DNA of 64,000 nt from Apiotrichum sp. Y4204 (lineage: Eukaryota > Basidiomycota > Tremellomycetes > Trichosporonales > Trichosporonaceae), in NCBI GenBank assembly GCA_025531455.1, contig JAMYHL010000039.1, positions 62,001 to 126,000 of the forward strand. The letters are read 5' to 3'. A model generated the notes under the pieces. The model worked only from the letters and a program-made list of their open reading frames with translations. It was not told the DNA's origin and did no database searches. Below are positions 60,424 to 64,000 of the stretch, piece by piece. Position numbers and translations under genes: made by a program. Positions within the stretch are counted from its first letter, which is position 1; each line of letters opens with the position of its first letter.

Positions 60424-62374
60424 TTATGCAGGAACACGACCCCAGTTCTCCCGGCCACGCTCCAAGTCGGCTCCCGACTCCCGGACAGCGGGGGGCAGGT
60501 TGTTTCCTGGCTGGCTACCGGCTGTGCGAGGGGATCGTCCGTTGGAGGGGCTGTTCCCGTTTAAACGCACATCCTCACCGCCTCGAACGTTGGACAGCGA
60601 GCCATGGGACGATCCTCCGGACGCGTGACGAACATGGTTCGGTCCTGGCCCGTTCGGGTGAGGCGACCAGGAAGGCATGCGCTTCGCGTCTGGTGTGGCT
60701 TCCGATGGGCGCGACTCGGTAGGGCGTTTGCCGAGACGCTGATGGCTGCTTGAGGGACGCTCGTGTTCCATAGGCGGGCGTGAATAGTCTGGATCACGAG
60801 GGGGTCCACCAATGAAGTCTCCATCGCGAGGGTAGTATTCAGTGTCGCGCGGAGGGTAAGGGTAGTCGGCCTCGCGAGGAGGGGGGTATTCGCCCTCACG
60901 AAGTGGCTCACGGGGCGGCGGAGGATAATCGCCTTCACGCGAGAAGGGAGTGTAGTCGTCGCGAGGGCGCGGCGGGTACTCTCCCTCGCGCGGAGGCGGT
61001 GTGGGGTAGCCGGTCTCGCTGCGAGGAGGGGGTGCGCGGCGGTAATCGTAGTCGTATGGCGGGCGACCGTACATGTCACCCTCACGAGGACCATATGACT
61101 CGCGGTAGTAGCCACGGGGGGACGGCCAGGGACGGGGATCACGGGGAGGAGAGCGGCCGCGCGCGTCTTCGCGTGTCGTGTCCGACCTTGCGTCGTCGCC
61201 GGGCTTCTCGATGCGCTCACGCTCGCGCATACGTTCGTAGTATGGGTCGAAGCGATAGTCGTGAGGGGGTCCACCGTAGGGGGCCATCTCACGTGGGCCC
61301 GGAGGATAGTAGGGGTACCGGTCATGAGGAGGGTACATGTCGTACGGGTGGGGAGGGTAGTCGTAAGGAGGGTAACGGCGGTCATAGCCAGGATGTCCTC
61401 TTGCGTCCGGGGGAGGATAGGGAAGAGGAGATCCTGAACGGTACGACTCTGGCGGAGGATAGGGAGGCGCGCCTCCACCTCCAGCAGTCGCCGTCACCGG
61501 TGTAGGAGGCCCATTTGCAGGTGGGTGAGGTGGTGCGTGTGGGTGTACTCCATCATGGGACAGGCTGGGGTGGTGGCCGTGGGCAGGCGGAATGGTGGCA
61601 CTGTGGGGGGTTGCAGGACCCCGACGAGACCCATACTCGTCACGGCGCGTCTCCCAGTCAGGCCAGATACCGGGCGTGATCTTGATGTTGGCGAGATTGG
61701 GGAGCTGATGCGGGAGAGGAAGGGGGTTGGCGCCATCACCCTGGGGATTGCGCTTTGACGAGTATGCGACCACATGGAACTTCTTAACCTTGGTAGTGAC
61801 AGGGTGAGTCATGCTGGTCGAGTAGGTCTGCTTGACCAGAGGTTCGGGCCGGCGAGGAGGCGTACCGGAACCCCCCTCACGGCCACCATTCCCATAGTAA
61901 CCTTGATAGCTGGGCGAATCTGCGCGTGATGGCGGGGGAGAGATCGAGTCGGATGACCTGTAAAGTCAATCACTGTTATACGTATTACAATTGCGACAAA
62001 CAGACTCACTCGGTGTAGACGAGGAAACCACCGCCTCCAACTCTGGAGGCACCCCACTGACGACCATCAGTCCATCGACGCATGTTGGTCTCCTCTAATT
62101 TTGTCAGTAGCTGCACACGGGTAGATTGTAAGCAACTCACCTTCCTCCCACACCCATACGGTCCCAGGACGGATCATTGACCGCTCATGACCAGTTAGAC
62201 GACGAGTGACACGGGGTACGAGACCCAGCCGTACTGCTTCCAGAATGTGGATACTTGTATGTAAGCGAGAGGCTCCAAATAATAAGGAAGCATGGGCACT
62301 TACGCATCGGCTGGAGACTTGAGCGCGCAGATAGCTGCGGGTTGTTGTGTTGATGATGATGGATACATTGTCAT
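60424..62374 (-). CDS. WOPR (Gti1/Pac2) transcription factor, Wor1/Ryp1/Liv3-like, 600 aa
   Basis: WOPR proteins are fungal DNA-binding regulators of morphology and cell fate (Wor1, Ryp1, Cryptococcus Liv3). Four exons, 62374-62304, 62253-62141, 62094-62010 and 61957-60424; 601 codons. WOPR box A (about residues 14-90) is rebuilt across three introns: DAIHILEAVRLGLVPRVTRR, MIRPGTVWVWEE, then MRRWTDGRQWGASRV and GGGFLVYTE. Box B (about 128-192) has LVKQTYST and the segment KKFHVVAYSS through NIKITPGIWPDW. The rest is disordered, His/Pro-rich then with charged repeats of the type REGEYPPPPRD at about 385-485. Start: ATG at 62374 with a second ATG two codons on; either could be used. The long pyrimidine-rich upstream region agrees with heavy regulation. 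Ends in TAA. Confidence 0.9.
60780..61065 (-). repeat. In-frame charged proline repeats in the WOPR gene
   Basis: About eight imperfect coding repeats of 24-36 bp encode P-P-R-E/D-G/A-E/D-Y-P-P units with alternating acidic and Arg residues. Codon differences between copies indicate old or selected repeats rather than a recent slippage array. Confidence 0.75.
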
Positions 62375-64000
62375 GGGGAAGGGGACGCTGGTGTGGCAAT
62401 GATGGAGAGCAAGTGGGGGTTAGGGGCCGCCGACAAGGGAAACTAAAACAACCGGTGAACGGCGAAGACCAGAGTCGAGGATGTCTGCGTCGTCGAGTGG
62501 GGTGCGGGAGAGAGTTGGTCGGTGGCGATCGAAGTGGAGCACAGAATGGCTTGAAGATGCAAGTGCTGCACGGTTCAGATGCTCGCGGTTGCGGCCAGAC
62601 GGGGTTGACAGTGTTACCAAGAGATAGCTGTGATGGTCTGGTCGCCGTGTTCGGTGATGATGTGCCTCTTAACGTGCTGTTACTCTGTATGATACAGCAC
62701 TTGACGATTCAGGCGTAACGGGACGACGGGGCGGTGGTGCCTGTAATATTATCGGTAGTTGGAATTGGGCAAGTGGGTGGATGAGAGTATGTGGGGCCGG
62801 AGACGGGCGATCGTGATACTATATGGGCGGTTAATGAGGTGGGGGGGGGATAGTGGTCGACAGTGGATGACCGACGGGAATTTGAGAAGAGTAATCACCA
62901 CTTTGCTCCTGGCTCTTGTGTCGCGACTGATGATATGCTGTACGGCGAGAGCGAGAGCGACAGCGAGGGTCGATATTCCAGATATGGGTTGAGGGGGTGT
63001 AAGCTCGAGAGAGGGGGGAGGATGTGAGAAGTAGAAGGAGAGGGGAGGGAGAGAGAGGGGATGGAAGAAGCAGAGCTGGGTGACGGAAAGATGGGCGAGT
63101 GTGAGGAATGGGATGGGATGGAATGGGAATAGGAAGGGAAGGCAAAGTGTGGTGGTGGTTGTGGGAGAGACAAAGAAGCCTAACAACGCTCTCTCACACA
63201 CTCGAGAGAGACACACACAAGGGAGTGAGGGACGGAGGGTGGGGGATGGGGGGCAAGGATGAGAGGAGAGATTTCGATGGTGGTGGTCGGTGGAAGGATC
63301 AAACAGGAGGCCGATGTATTAGCACTCGCAACTCGCTCTCTCTTTTTTTGTGTTATCGCGCGACAGGTCTGTTGTGGGACACACAGGGCTAAACTGGATA
63401 CTGGGCACAGGAGCAGAGGCGGGCGCTCGATCTGTCGGTCGTCAAAGGAAGACAGGCATAACAGGAGAAGGAGAAGCCACACACAGCCATAATATGCAAA
63501 AGGGGGGTGGATGCAAAGGTAACAACTGCCCGACGCTAGGAGGGCATGCACACTGCACCGGGGGGGCGCGCGCACAAAGAGGGAGCCGGGGCCAAGAAGA
63601 GGCTTAGACCACAAGGACTGACGGTATGTATGACCCACAAGCATGGGAACCGAGGGAGGACGGTCCGGCCCTAGGGCGAGGCGCGAGAGGCAAGTACTCT
63701 GTCTCTGTCATCAGGGGCGATGGCCCGATTCGAAGATTTGAAAGATCCAGGAAAAGGGGCGGACTAGGGAAAAAAGGAAAGCAAAAAATAAGCTTGATGG
63801 AAAAGCAACAACGTTGACAACCGACCACTTGGTGGACTTTGCCCGGACCCCCCCCCCACTCTATCAATTTCTCCTTAACCCCTCAGTGATCATTGCCGAG
63901 GCGAGAAACATGTGGTATGTGCTACTGTACCTACGACAAGGGGTTCACCCCTGTGGGTGGAGTCGAGATCGGGGATATGGACGATGAAAATAACGAGCGC
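62375..64000. promoter_or_regulatory. Upstream region of the WOPR gene
   Basis: 1.6 kb to the window edge. On the gene's strand much of 62750-63260 is C/T-rich, typical of basidiomycete promoters and long leaders, which explains the large Ser/Pro/Leu frames there. No specific binding site is assigned, and another gene's flank could begin near the edge. Confidence 0.4.

Noticed and set aside
62749..63216. 155-codon minus-strand frame rich in Ser/Pro/Leu/Phe
   Set aside because: Produced by C/T-rich promoter or leader sequence upstream of the WOPR gene; the same kind of frame appears upstream of other genes here (e.g. 3714-4136).

Overview
The window is nuclear DNA of a basidiomycete fungus. 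Evidence: dense short spliceosomal introns (mostly 40-130 nt, GTGAGT/GTAAGT-type donors, CTNAC/CTNAT branch sites just before the acceptor), GC-rich third codon positions, fungal-only genes (DASH subunit Hsk3, WOPR/Gti1-Pac2 regulator, fungal Yvc1-type TRP channel, CYSTM protein, Q-rich Sup35) and an intron-bearing tRNA-Tyr. The gene set and intron style suit a Tremellomycete, perhaps Trichosporonales; that placement is inference. No prokaryotic, viral, CRISPR or clear transposon feature was seen. Exon coordinates were derived by hand by joining reading frames across GT-AG introns; the exon sums of the multi-exon models are multiples of three, except the GDPD gene, whose start exon is missing.

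Layout. 0-9.7 kb: gene-poor, with two unrecognised proteins (34-1890 +, 3156-3704 -) and one doubtful small gene (8202-8595 -). 9.9-14.1 kb: pyruvate carboxylase (-). 14.1-18.7 kb: 4.5 kb with no supportable gene, ending at tRNA-Tyr. 19.5-22.7 kb: CYSTM protein, DASH Hsk3 and holocytochrome c synthase. 24.1-26.5 kb: secreted GDPD-family phosphodiesterase and a GNAT acetyltransferase. 27.3-49.8 kb: dense gene expression and replication block with Dbp2 helicase, RPAP1, Upf2, a DCAF7-like WD40 protein, Mcm7, Sup35/eRF3 and Arc1. 50.7-52.7 kb: UDP-GlcNAc pyrophosphorylase. 55.2 kb: tRNA-Met. 55.6-59.6 kb: 16-exon Yvc1-like TRP channel. 60.4-62.4 kb: WOPR transcription factor with a long promoter side.

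Functional themes. Several genes meet in mRNA fate and translation: eRF3 terminates, Upf2 carries out nonsense-mediated decay, Dbp2 remodels mRNPs, Arc1 delivers tRNAs to synthetases, and RPAP1 assembles RNA polymerase II. Nothing suggests an operon; the clustering is probably chance. Divergent pairs with shared upstream regions are HSK3/HCCS, UPF2/DCAF7 and SUP35/ARC1.

Most unusual signals: (1) a 433-nt intron in the UDP-GlcNAc pyrophosphorylase gene packed with perfect hairpins and competing pairings; (2) a 469-nt intron plus 16-nt microexon in DBP2 where yeast DBP2 carries its autoregulatory intron; (3) a PAM2-like motif fused to a prion-like Q/Y domain and a 13-residue repeat array in Sup35; (4) an in-frame upstream AUG giving Arc1 a mitochondrial-type presequence; (5) a duplicated RPAP1_N motif; (6) a charged proline repeat tail on the WOPR regulator.
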